From positions 53,219-117,218 of the forward strand of contig JAIBCK010000001.1 in assembly GCA_019694215.1 (NCBI GenBank): a stretch of 64,000 bases of DNA, in the 5' to 3' direction. This DNA is from Thermoflexales bacterium (lineage in GTDB: Bacteria; Chloroflexota; Anaerolineae; J036; Brachytrichaceae). The translations under genes were made by a program, and so were the position numbers. The notes beneath the pieces are model-generated. The model saw only the letters and a program-made list of their open reading frames with translations, searched no databases and was not told the origin of the DNA. Of this stretch, positions 27,755 through 35,729 are shown piece by piece. The first letter of the stretch is position 1. Every line of letters begins with the position of its first letter.

Positions 27755-28801
27755 TCAGCCGGCCCAGTGCGAACCTGCGACGCGTGTGAGAGCGGCGTCG
27801 CGCAGCGCCGCAACCGTCGCGGAGCCCGTGCACTGCATGGTTACGCGAAGCTGCCGCAGCAGCACCTCGATCTCGGCACTCACCGCCTCGGCGGAGACCG
27901 TGGCAGCGGCCAGCAGCGGACGCGCCAGCCCAAACAGCGACGCGCCCAGCGCCAGGCTCTTGGCCCCGTCCACGCCATTGGCGATGCCGCCACTCGCGAT
28001 GATCGGCAAGTGTGGCGCGCCCACCCGGGCCGCCGCAACCGATTCCGCCGTCGGCATGCCCCAGTCCGCAAAAGCAGCAGCAACCCGCCGTTGGACATCA
28101 TTCCGGGCCCGATGCATCTCGACCTGGCTCCACGACGTGCCGCCCGCGCCGGCCACATCGATTGCGGCAACCCCGGCATCCGCCAGCGCCCGCGCGACGC
28201 GCGCGGAGATGCCCCACCCAACCTCCTTCGCAATCACCGGCACGGGCAAGCGCGCGCACAACGATGCAATAGCAGCTGTGACCCCCTTCCAGTTGGTGTC
28301 GCCCTCGGGCTGCAACGCCTCCTGCAGCGGGTTGAGATGCACGATGAGCGCATTCGCGCCGGCAAGGTCGACGAGGCGCTTGCATTCGTCGAGACCAAAA
28401 CCGAGCACCAGCTGCACAGCCCCGATGTTGGCAAAGATCGGGATGCTGGGCGCGACGTCGCGCAGCTGAAAGGTGGGGGCACTGTGCGGCCGGGCAATTG
28501 CGGCTCGCATCGAGCCCAGGCCAATCGGCAGGCCGGCCTGCTCGGCGGCAATGGCGAGATGGCGGTTGATGCGGAGGGCCTCCTCTGTGCCGCCGGTCAT
28601 CGACGAGATCAGCAGCGGCGCACCCAGGCGGTGGCCGAACAGGGTGACGCCCAGGTCAATCTCGGCAAGATCGAGCTCCGGAAGTGCGTTGTGTTCGAAG
28701 CGCCAGGCCTCGAAGCCGGAGCGCGCCCGGGAGGCCACGTCCTGTTCGAGATTGATCTTGATATGGTCGGCCTTGCGTTGGGTGACATGTGGGTCAGACA
28801 C
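27755..28801 (-). CDS. fni: Type 2 isopentenyl-diphosphate delta-isomerase
   Basis: FMN- and NADPH-dependent interconversion of IPP and DMAPP; 348 residues. RKADHIKINLEQDV at the N-terminus, LLISSMTGGTEEA, GLGSMRAAI, FANIGAVQL, HLNPLQEALQPEGD and IAKEVGWGIS are successive type 2 IDI signatures. The start is a GTG at 28801 with AAAGGAG six nt upstream. It is divergent from acpP. No mevalonate or MEP genes are nearby. Confidence 0.95.
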   Translation of the reverse strand: MSDPHVTQRKADHIKINLEQDVASRARSGFEAWRFEHNALPELDLAEIDLGVTLFGHRLGAPLLISSMTGGTEEALRINRHLAIAAEQAGLPIGLGSMRAAIARPHSAPTFQLRDVAPSIPIFANIGAVQLVLGFGLDECKRLVDLAGANALIVHLNPLQEALQPEGDTNWKGVTAAIASLCARLPVPVIAKEVGWGISARVARALADAGVAAIDVAGAGGTSWSQVEMHRARNDVQRRVAAAFADWGMPTAESVAAARVGAPHLPIIASGGIANGVDGAKSLALGASLFGLARPLLAAATVSAEAVSAEIEVLLRQLRVTMQCTGSATVAALRDAALTRVAGSHWAG

Positions 28802-28851
28802 GCGTAACTCCTTTCAGATTGTGGTGTTCCCCTGTTCAAGACGGCGTGAGT

Positions 28852-28857
28852 TAGAAT
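28852..28857 (+). promoter_or_regulatory. Putative -10 box (TAGAAT) of acpP
   Basis: Lies 37 nt before the ATG. The leader contains AGGGAGG (28877-28883), one of the strongest Shine-Dalgarno sequences in the window, as expected for an abundant protein. Confidence 0.5.
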
Positions 28858-28894
28858 CCACGCAACAATCTATCACAGGGAGGCTACGAACAAA

Positions 28895-29140
28895 ATGGCA
28901 GATGCATCCACCTTCGAGCGCGTCAAGGCGCTTGTCATCAAACTCCTCGGCGTCGAAGCGGACAAGGTTGTCATGGAGGCGAAGTTCCGCGATGACCTCG
29001 AGGCTGACTCGCTCGACCTGGTCGAGCTGATCATGGCCTTTGAGGAAGAGTTCGGCGGCGAAATCTCCGACGAAGACGCCCAGAAGATCACGACGGTCGG
29101 GGAAGCGGTGACCTACCTCGACAGCCGGCTGAGCAAGTAG
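28895..29140 (+). CDS. acpP: Acyl carrier protein
   Basis: An 81-residue acidic four-helix carrier of fatty-acid intermediates. The phosphopantetheine site is [19 protein letters not shown] with Ser39. It is monocistronic: its own promoter and strong SD lie upstream and a rho-independent terminator follows. Its condensing enzyme partner FabF and PlsX are encoded 8 kb away on the other strand. Confidence 0.96.
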   Translation: MADASTFERVKALVIKLLGVEADKVVMEAKFRDDLEADSLDLVELIMAFEEEFGGEISDEDAQKITTVGEAVTYLDSRLSK

Positions 29141-29161
29141 ACGTCTGACACCGAAATTCAG

Positions 29162-29196
29162 AACGGGAGCGGTTTTGCCGCCCCCGTTTTGTTTTT
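29162..29196 (+). terminator. Rho-independent terminator after acpP
   Basis: AACGGGAGCGG and CCGCCCCCGTT pair around TTTTG with one mismatch, followed by TTTTGTTTTT. It lies between acpP and the convergent MBL-fold gene. Confidence 0.88.
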
Positions 29197-29199
29197 CGC

Positions 29200-30090
29200 T
29201 CAGGCGGCCGGCACCACCTCGGCGGGCTGGGCCAGCTGAATGTCGTACAGCGCCTCGAGCCCGCTCAGCGCGCGCTGCTGCAGGCTCAGGCTGCGGGCGG
29301 CGGCTGGATACTTGGCCAGCGTCTCAGCCAACAGCACCGTCAACGTCTCGCGTGAGCGGTTCGACTTGACCAACTTGCGCACCGCCGTCTGAGCCGACTT
29401 TAGGTAGTCGGCGGTTTCGACGGCGCAGGTCAGGTCGCAGACCGGACCCATGCCCGGGACCACGGTCTTGACGTTCTTGCGCTTGCGAAGCGCCGACAGC
29501 ACCTCGAGCCAGGCTTCCACATCGGTCTGCGGGGCGATGGCCGGCGGCGCGCCCTTGCTCAGCAGGTCACCGGCAAAGAGCACCTCGGTTCCGCGCACCG
29601 TCACCACGCTGCTGCCGGGCATGAAGCCACCGACGCGGGCCACATCAAGCTGCACACCATCACGACCGCCCAGGGTGAACGTCGCAGATTCGGTAAACGT
29701 CAGCTCGGGCAGCACGCCCCGCTCCCGCAGTTGGGCCGGGGAGAGCGGCTCACCCAATCGATTCTGATACTGGTGCTCCAGCAGCGCGAACATGTTTTGA
29801 AAGCCGGTCTCGTGAATCAGCGCCGGCAGGATGGCAGTCCCCGGTTTGTGGGAAAGCGCGCGGAGGGCATCACCAAGCGCGCGGCGAGCGCTGGTGAAGA
29901 TTACGCCGCGCAGCGGGCGATCGGTGATCTGCGAGATTTCAGCCCGCCAGGCCAGGGTTTCAGCCACCGTGGACGGCAGATCGATGCTGCACACACCATC
30001 ATCGGTGACGATGCAGCCCAGGTTCAGGCCGTCGCTGGTGGTGTGGGCGTAGATGCGAGCGGAGGTATTGGGTACTTTGAGGCGTTGCAC
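29200..30090 (-). CDS. Degenerate metallo-beta-lactamase-fold protein
   Basis: A 296-residue protein with the sequence layout of MBL-fold hydrolases (GCIVTDDGVCSIDLPST, VIFTSARRALGDA, VLFAGDLLSKGAPP, VVPGMGPVCD). The zinc ligands look lost: the HxHxDH stretch reads SARRALGD and the GHG loop reads GMG. Only the Asp of AGDLL remains. It is therefore probably non-hydrolytic, for example a binding or scaffold protein. The start is a GTG at 30090 (Val-Gln-Arg-Leu-Lys), 6 nt after a TATGAT box; the longer frame starts within that promoter. Confidence 0.7.
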   Translation of the reverse strand: MQRLKVPNTSARIYAHTTSDGLNLGCIVTDDGVCSIDLPSTVAETLAWRAEISQITDRPLRGVIFTSARRALGDALRALSHKPGTAILPALIHETGFQNMFALLEHQYQNRLGEPLSPAQLRERGVLPELTFTESATFTLGGRDGVQLDVARVGGFMPGSSVVTVRGTEVLFAGDLLSKGAPPAIAPQTDVEAWLEVLSALRKRKNVKTVVPGMGPVCDLTCAVETADYLKSAQTAVRKLVKSNRSRETLTVLLAETLAKYPAAARSLSLQQRALSGLEALYDIQLAQPAEVVPAA

Positions 30091-30096
30091 GCGGCA

Positions 30097-30102
30097 ATCA
30101 TA
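30097..30102 (-). promoter_or_regulatory. Putative -10 box (TATGAT) of the MBL-like gene
   Basis: Five of six matches, ending exactly 6 nt before a GTG codon; it decides the start. Confidence 0.5.
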
Positions 30103-30129
30103 CCGTTTGCGACCCCTTCTGCGCAAGGG

Positions 30130-31338
30130 CTATAGGCCGGCCAAAATGGCCCGAAGCTGATCGGCGCTGGCAGCCGGCCCGCCGCCCTGGGCGAAGGTGG
30201 CCGATCCCCCACCCCGCGCCCCGAGTGCGCCGAGCGCGGCGCGCAGCAGTGCCGCCATGTCGCCACCCGCATCCGGGGCGCGCGAGAAGCACAGGAAACT
30301 GCGTTCACCGCCGCAGGCCAGCAGTGCGACCGTGTGCGGGCGCGCCGTGAGCTGGCGGGCCAGGCCGCGCAGTCCCTCCGCATCCCGATCGGCGAATGCG
30401 ACGCGCACAATCACGTCGTCGCCGCGCCGCTCGCCGGCTTGAATGAAGCTCTCGGCCTCGAAGACGGCCAGACGTTCCTGAGCGACAGCGAGGCGCGCGC
30501 GCGTCTCGCGCGATTCATCCATGAGGCGCTGCACCGCCAGGGGCACGTCCTCCGGCGCCACGCTGAACAGGGCCCCCATCGTGAGGGCCTGGTCGTTGAG
30601 CAGGCGAAAGCGCCGCAGGGCGCGGCCGCCGCACACAAAGGTCAGGCGCGATCCGCCGCGACGCTTCTCGACCTTGAGCAGCTTGACCTGACCGATCTGG
30701 CCCGCGGAGCGCACATGCGTGCCGCCGCAGGCCGAGAAGTCGTAGCCCTCGAACTCGACGATGCGAACCTTGCCCTGCACCTTGGGGGGCTTGCGCAGGC
30801 CGAAGGCGGCCACGCCGGCCTCGTCGACTTCGTGCAGGTGCACGCGGAGGTCCTCGGCGATGACGCGGTTGACCTCGTCCTCCGCCGCGGTAAGCCGCCC
30901 GGCATCCAGCGCCTCGCTGTCAACATCGATGGTGCTGGTATCGGGGCCGAAATGCACCGACAGGGTCTCCGCGCGCGCGACGCGTTGCAATGCCTGCGAC
31001 AGGAGGTGCTGCCCGCTGTGCTGGCACATGTGGTCGAAGCGCCGCACAAAGTCCAACGTTCCGGTCACGGTCGCACCGACGTCGGGAGCATGCCCACCGC
31101 CGAAAACATGCGCAATGACACCGCCCTGGTCGACCACATCGACGACGTCGAGCCGGCCAGGCGGGCCGTCCAACGCTCCAAAGTCATTTGGCTGGCCGCC
31201 TGCTGTGGCGTAGAAGGCCGTGCGGTCCAGAACCAGCGCCGGCCGGCCGGCCACCTCGGTGTGCGCAAGCACGATGGCATCAAAGGTGGTCAGAAAGGAG
31301 TCGCGGCGATGGAGTCGTTCGGTTTGCGGGAGGGTCAT
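30130..31338 (-). CDS. AlaX-type alanyl-tRNA editing protein with DHHA1 domain
   Basis: A 402-residue homologue of the AlaRS editing half. RTAFYATAGGQPNDFG matches the tRNA-editing N-domain. The zinc/editing site is HSGQHLLSQA (His107, His111) plus SACGGTHV (Cys204, His208). The C-terminal third (about 260-402) is a coiled segment and a DHHA1-like domain with a Gly-rich GARGGGSATFAQGGG tail. It should deacylate mischarged Ser- or Gly-tRNA(Ala) in trans (AlaX-L class). It has its own TATAAT promoter and is divergent from the M32 peptidase. Confidence 0.88.
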   Translation of the reverse strand: MTLPQTERLHRRDSFLTTFDAIVLAHTEVAGRPALVLDRTAFYATAGGQPNDFGALDGPPGRLDVVDVVDQGGVIAHVFGGGHAPDVGATVTGTLDFVRRFDHMCQHSGQHLLSQALQRVARAETLSVHFGPDTSTIDVDSEALDAGRLTAAEDEVNRVIAEDLRVHLHEVDEAGVAAFGLRKPPKVQGKVRIVEFEGYDFSACGGTHVRSAGQIGQVKLLKVEKRRGGSRLTFVCGGRALRRFRLLNDQALTMGALFSVAPEDVPLAVQRLMDESRETRARLAVAQERLAVFEAESFIQAGERRGDDVIVRVAFADRDAEGLRGLARQLTARPHTVALLACGGERSFLCFSRAPDAGGDMAALLRAALGALGARGGGSATFAQGGGPAASADQLRAILAGL

Positions 31339-31348
31339 CGGCGCGGTG

Positions 31349-31354
31349 ATTATA
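31349..31354 (-). promoter_or_regulatory. -10 box (perfect TATAAT) of the AlaX gene
   Basis: Ends 10 nt before the ATG at 31338. It shares four bases with the opposite-strand TATATT of the M32 gene. Confidence 0.55.
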
Positions 31355-31356
31355 TT
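31351..31356 (+). promoter_or_regulatory. Putative -10 box (TATATT) of the M32 peptidase gene
   Basis: Ends 6 nt before the ATG at 31363; together with the AlaX box it makes one bidirectional AT-rich core, ATTATATT. Confidence 0.5.
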
Positions 31357-31362
31357 GGGGCC

Positions 31363-32886
31363 ATGTCACAAACCAAGACGGCCGGTCCGGCCCACCAGGC
31401 GCTTCGCGCCCGCCTCAACGAAATCGCCGACCTGAACCTGTCAGCGTCGATCCTGTCGTGGGACATGGAGACGCACATGCCAAAGGGCGGCTATGCCACC
31501 CGCGGTGAGCATCTGGCCACGCTCAGCCGGCACAGCCATGCGCTACTGACCTCGGCAGAGACGCGCGGGCTGATCGATGCCGCGCGCGCGGAGGCCGGTG
31601 ACGATCCCGACGATGATGCCGTTGCGTTGGCCGCTGTGGCCGACTACGATGCGACCCGCGCGGCCAAACTGCCCGGAAGCTTTGTTGCCGAGCGGGCGCG
31701 CGCGCAGACCCGCGCACACACGGACTGGATCGAGGCGCGCAAAACGTCCAATTTCAAGCACTTCCTGCCGGCACTCGAGAGCATGTTCGACTTTGCGCGG
31801 CGTCAGGCCGACTATCTCGGCTACGACGACCATCCCTACGATGCGCTGCTGGGCAACTACGAGCGCGGGATGAAGACGCGCGACGTGGCGGCGATCTTTG
31901 CCGACCTGCGCGCGCGCACCCTGCCCCTCGTGCGCGCCATTGCCGCGCACGCCGACCGTGTCAGCGACGCCTGCGTGCGCGGGCACTTCTCGCAGGCCGA
32001 TCAGCTCGCCTTCTCGGCGCGGCTCGCCGCCGCCGTCGGCTATGACTTTGAGCGGGGGCGCATCGACCTCTCGGCCCACCCCTTCGCCATCAACTTCACG
32101 CGCCATGACGTCCGCATCACGACGCGGGTGTATGAGGACTTCCTAAACCCGTGTCTGTTTGGCACGCTGCATGAGAGCGGGCATGCCATGTACGAACAGG
32201 GCACGGCGCTCGAGTATGTGCGCACGCCGCTCGGCCGCGGCGCATCGCTGGGCGTGCATGAGTCGCAATCCCGCATGTGGGAAAACATCGTTGGTCGAAG
32301 CCTGTGGTTCTGGAAGCGTTGGTATCCAGAGCTGCAGCAGGTCTTCCCCGGCCTGGCGACGACCAGCCTGGAAACCTTCTACGGGGCGATCAACAAGGTG
32401 TCACCGAGCTTGATCCGCGTCGAAGCCGATGAGGTCACCTACAACTTCCACATCATGCTGCGCTTCGAGATCGAAACCGGCGTGCTGGAGGGCAAGCTCA
32501 AGCTGGCGGACATGCCCGAGATCTGGAGAGCGCGCATGCAGGACGGGCTCGGTGTGACGCCACCCGATGATGCGCAGGGCTGTTTGCAGGACATTCACTG
32601 GTCGTCAGGGATGGTTGGCTACTTTCCGACCTACAGCCTGGGCAACCTGCTCTCCGCGCAGTTCTTTGCGCAGGCCCAGCAGGAAGTGCCAGGCCTCCAG
32701 GCCGCGCTCGATCGCGGCGAGTATGGCGTGCTGCTCGCCTGGTTGCGCGAGCGCATCCATCACCATGGCCGCAAATATCCGCCCGCCGACCTCGTGCGCC
32801 GCGTCACCGGTGGCCCGATCAGCGCCGGTCCGTATGTCGACTACCTGTGGGCAAAGTTCGGCGCGCTCTACGGCCTGTCTCAGTGA
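31363..32886 (+). CDS. M32-family metallocarboxypeptidase (Taq type)
   Basis: Removes C-terminal residues from peptides in the cytoplasm; 507 residues. The zinc motif HESGHAMYEQG (His270-Glu271, His274) is present with the third ligand in HESQSRMWEN. ILSWDMETHMPKGG near the N-terminus and DIHWSSGMVGYFPTYSLGN near the C-terminus are M32 signatures. The start at 31363 lies 6 nt behind TATATT; longer frames run through the divergent gene. The stop overlaps the ppc start (GTGA). Confidence 0.94.
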   Translation: MSQTKTAGPAHQALRARLNEIADLNLSASILSWDMETHMPKGGYATRGEHLATLSRHSHALLTSAETRGLIDAARAEAGDDPDDDAVALAAVADYDATRAAKLPGSFVAERARAQTRAHTDWIEARKTSNFKHFLPALESMFDFARRQADYLGYDDHPYDALLGNYERGMKTRDVAAIFADLRARTLPLVRAIAAHADRVSDACVRGHFSQADQLAFSARLAAAVGYDFERGRIDLSAHPFAINFTRHDVRITTRVYEDFLNPCLFGTLHESGHAMYEQGTALEYVRTPLGRGASLGVHESQSRMWENIVGRSLWFWKRWYPELQQVFPGLATTSLETFYGAINKVSPSLIRVEADEVTYNFHIMLRFEIETGVLEGKLKLADMPEIWRARMQDGLGVTPPDDAQGCLQDIHWSSGMVGYFPTYSLGNLLSAQFFAQAQQEVPGLQAALDRGEYGVLLAWLRERIHHHGRKYPPADLVRRVTGGPISAGPYVDYLWAKFGALYGLSQ

Positions 32887-35693
32887 CGCACAACGATCAC
32901 AACCTCTCCTTCCTCGCCGATCGCGTGCACTGGCTGGGCGAGCTGCTGGGCGAGATCATCGTGGCCATGGAAGGGGCGCCTGCCCTGGCCCGGGTCGAGC
33001 GGATCCGGCAGCTCGCCAAGGCCAGCCGCGGCGGCGACGAGGGTGCGCGTGGGGCGCTGCTGGCCGAGATCGCTGCGCTCACGCCGACAGAAGCGTATGC
33101 CCTGGCGATGGCGTTCACCACCTACTTCGAGCTGGTCAACCTGGCCGAGGAGGACTACCGCACCCGCATCCTGCAGCATCGGCGCGGGCAGGCCAATGCG
33201 CCACTGCGCGAGTCGATCGACGCTGCGCTGGCGGAGCTGCGTCAGAAGGGCGCGACCCCGGAAGACGTCCAACGCTTGCTTGACAACCTTTCCATAGAGC
33301 TGGTCTTCACCGCCCACCCCACCGAAAGCAAACGCCGCACCATCCTGTCCAAGCTTCAGCGCATCAAGGCGCTGCTGCGCCGCGATGCCCGCCCGCCCGC
33401 CGAAGCGTGCGCCACGGGTGATGGCCGCGTCGCAGCCGCCATACGCCAGGAGATCGCGGCATTGTGGCTGTCGGACCGCTCGCGCGACCAACAGCCGCTG
33501 GCCACCGACGAGGTCCGCACCGGGCTGTGGTACTTCGATGCCACCCTCTGGGAGGTCCTGCCGCGGTTGCAGGAGGACCTCGAACGCGCGCTGGCGCGCC
33601 ATTATCCGGGCCTTCGCGCGCCGCGGCGGTGGCTGAGCTTTGGCAGCTGGATGGGGGGTGATCGGGATGGAAATCCCAACGTCACCCCGGCCGTGACCGC
33701 CGAGACCATCCATCTGCACCGGCGTGGTGCGCTGGAAAAGTTCCGCGTCGATGTGCGTGACCTGGCCCGCCGGTTGAGCGTCTCGCGGCTGCGGGTGCCG
33801 GTGTCCGGGGCCGTGACCGCGCTGGTGGATGGCAGCGACGCCCGGCTGTCATCACGCACACGCGAGCTGGCAGCGCGCTATCCGCGCGAACCCTATCGCG
33901 TCGCGCTTTCGGCGCTGGCCGCGCAACTGGAGGAGGCTCAGCAGACGACGCGCACGCAGCCGTTGTATCCCTTCGGCCATGGGCGCACGCTCGACCTGTC
34001 GCCCACGCTGCGTCTGCCCCTGGCCGTGCAGGCCGGGATCACCGAAGCAGACGTCGCCCACGTTCTGGATGCGATCACCGGAAGCCTGCGAGCCGGCCGG
34101 GGACGGTTACTGATCGAGGGCCCACTCACAGAGTTGCGTGAGCGGCTGAACGTGTTTGGCCTGCAGATGGCGCGCCTCGATCTGCGCCAGCACGCCGACC
34201 GACACAACAGCGCGGTGAGCGAAATCCTGGGCCGGCTTGGCGAGCCGATGCCGGAGGGCCTCGATGAGGTCGGCCAGCTCGCAGCGCTCAATCTCGCGCT
34301 GGTCCTGCCTGCCGCGAGTGTGTTGGATCGGGTCGGGACGCTTTCCGATGAGACCCGCGCAATCGTCGAGCCGCTCAGCCTGGTACGTGAGGCGGAGCGC
34401 CGCTACGGCGAGGGTGTCTTTGGACAGTATGTGATCAGCATGACGCGTGATCTGTCAGACGTCCTCGAAGTGCTGCTTTTAATGCGTTGGGCGCGTGCCT
34501 CCCTGCCCATCTCCCCGCTCTTCGAAACGCTGGACGATCTGCAGCGCGCCCCGGACATTCTGCGGGCGATGTTCTCGCACCCTGCCTACCGCGCCCATCT
34601 CGCGGCCGAGGGCGGGCATCAGACCATCATGCTGGGCTACAGCGACAGCAACAAGGATTGCGGCTACGTGTCATCGGCCTGGGCATTGTTTGAAGCCCAG
34701 GAGGCCATCGCCGCGACCTGTGCCGAAGCCGGAATCCCCTTCACGATCTTTCATGGTCGCGGCGGCAGCATCGCGCGCGGCGGTGGGCCGGCCGCTCGGG
34801 CGATCCTTGCACAACCGGCCGGGCTCAGGCATGGTGGAATCAGGGTGACCGAACAGGGCGAGTCGCTGTCGACCCGCTATCACGATCCGGAGATTGCCCA
34901 CCGTCACCTGGAGCAGATGGCCTACGGGGCGCTGCTCGGCGGCCATCAGGCCCGCCACGGCACGGAGCGCCCGCCGGCCGCATGGCGCGACACGATGGCG
35001 GCGCTGTCTGACTGGAGCCTGGCGGCCTACAGGGCGCTGGTGGAGGATCCTGACTTTCTCGTCTTCTGGCGCCAGGCCACGCCCATTGACGAGATCGGCG
35101 CGCTCAAGCTTGGCTCGCGGCCCGCCTTTCGCAAACCTTCGAACCGCCTTGCAGACCTGCGGGCGATCCCGTGGGTGTTCTCGTGGATGCAGGCGCGTTT
35201 CGGTGTGCCCGGCTGGTATGGCCTGGGCACCGCGTTGTCACACGCTCTCTCGCGAAACCCGGGAGCGGCGGCGCATCTGCGCGAGATGTATGAGCAATGG
35301 CCGTTTTTTGCCACGCTCATCGACAACGCGCAGCAAACGCTGACCAAGGCCGACCTGCTCATCGCCGAGGCCTACCTCGGGCTCGTTCAGAATGAATCCA
35401 TTCGCGAGCGGATCTGGCAGGTGCTGAGAACCGAACACGCCCTGACGCGGGCGACCATTCTGCAGGTCACCGGACAGCGTGAGCTGCTCGACAACGAGCC
35501 GATGCTGCAGCGGTCAATCCAACTTCGGAATCCGTATGTCGATCCTTTGAGCTACATCCAGGCCGACATGATTCGACGGCTGCGCGAGGGTCAGGCGCGC
35601 GGTGACCTGACCGACCAGGGCCGTGCCGCCCTGTCTGAAGTGATCGAACTGACCATCAACGGCGTGAGCAGCGGACTCAAGAACACCGGCTAG
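32883..35693 (+). CDS. ppc: Phosphoenolpyruvate carboxylase
   Basis: Anaplerotic carboxylation of PEP to oxaloacetate; 936 residues. The catalytic His145 is in VFTAHPTESKRR. GSWMGGDRDGNPNVTP, SLVREAERRYG, MLGYSDSNKDCGYVSS, the FHGRGGSIARGGGPA loop and RVTEQGESLSTRY are all intact, and the C-terminus ends NTG as in the family. The start is GTG at 32883, overlapping the M32 stop; the frame upstream of it belongs to the peptidase gene. A translationally coupled pair with a peptidase is unusual. Confidence 0.96.
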   Translation: MTHNDHNLSFLADRVHWLGELLGEIIVAMEGAPALARVERIRQLAKASRGGDEGARGALLAEIAALTPTEAYALAMAFTTYFELVNLAEEDYRTRILQHRRGQANAPLRESIDAALAELRQKGATPEDVQRLLDNLSIELVFTAHPTESKRRTILSKLQRIKALLRRDARPPAEACATGDGRVAAAIRQEIAALWLSDRSRDQQPLATDEVRTGLWYFDATLWEVLPRLQEDLERALARHYPGLRAPRRWLSFGSWMGGDRDGNPNVTPAVTAETIHLHRRGALEKFRVDVRDLARRLSVSRLRVPVSGAVTALVDGSDARLSSRTRELAARYPREPYRVALSALAAQLEEAQQTTRTQPLYPFGHGRTLDLSPTLRLPLAVQAGITEADVAHVLDAITGSLRAGRGRLLIEGPLTELRERLNVFGLQMARLDLRQHADRHNSAVSEILGRLGEPMPEGLDEVGQLAALNLALVLPAASVLDRVGTLSDETRAIVEPLSLVREAERRYGEGVFGQYVISMTRDLSDVLEVLLLMRWARASLPISPLFETLDDLQRAPDILRAMFSHPAYRAHLAAEGGHQTIMLGYSDSNKDCGYVSSAWALFEAQEAIAATCAEAGIPFTIFHGRGGSIARGGGPAARAILAQPAGLRHGGIRVTEQGESLSTRYHDPEIAHRHLEQMAYGALLGGHQARHGTERPPAAWRDTMAALSDWSLAAYRALVEDPDFLVFWRQATPIDEIGALKLGSRPAFRKPSNRLADLRAIPWVFSWMQARFGVPGWYGLGTALSHALSRNPGAAAHLREMYEQWPFFATLIDNAQQTLTKADLLIAEAYLGLVQNESIRERIWQVLRTEHALTRATILQVTGQRELLDNEPMLQRSIQLRNPYVDPLSYIQADMIRRLREGQARGDLTDQGRAALSEVIELTINGVSSGLKNTG

Positions 35694-35713
35694 GCAGCGC
35701 ACTTCTTCTGCCG

Positions 35714-35719
35714 TAAAAT
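35714..35719 (+). promoter_or_regulatory. Putative -10 box (TAAAAT) of the multi-sensor kinase gene
   Basis: Five of six matches, ending 10 nt before the GTG at 35730. The in-frame ATG at 35718 overlaps the box and so is unlikely to be the start. Confidence 0.45.
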
Positions 35720-35729
35720 GGCGCCGCTT

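Noticed and set aside
30334..31362. Long upstream extension of the M32 frame (850 codons from 30334)
   Set aside because: The extension is antisense to the AlaX gene; TATATT six nt before 31363 and the family N-terminus fix the start.
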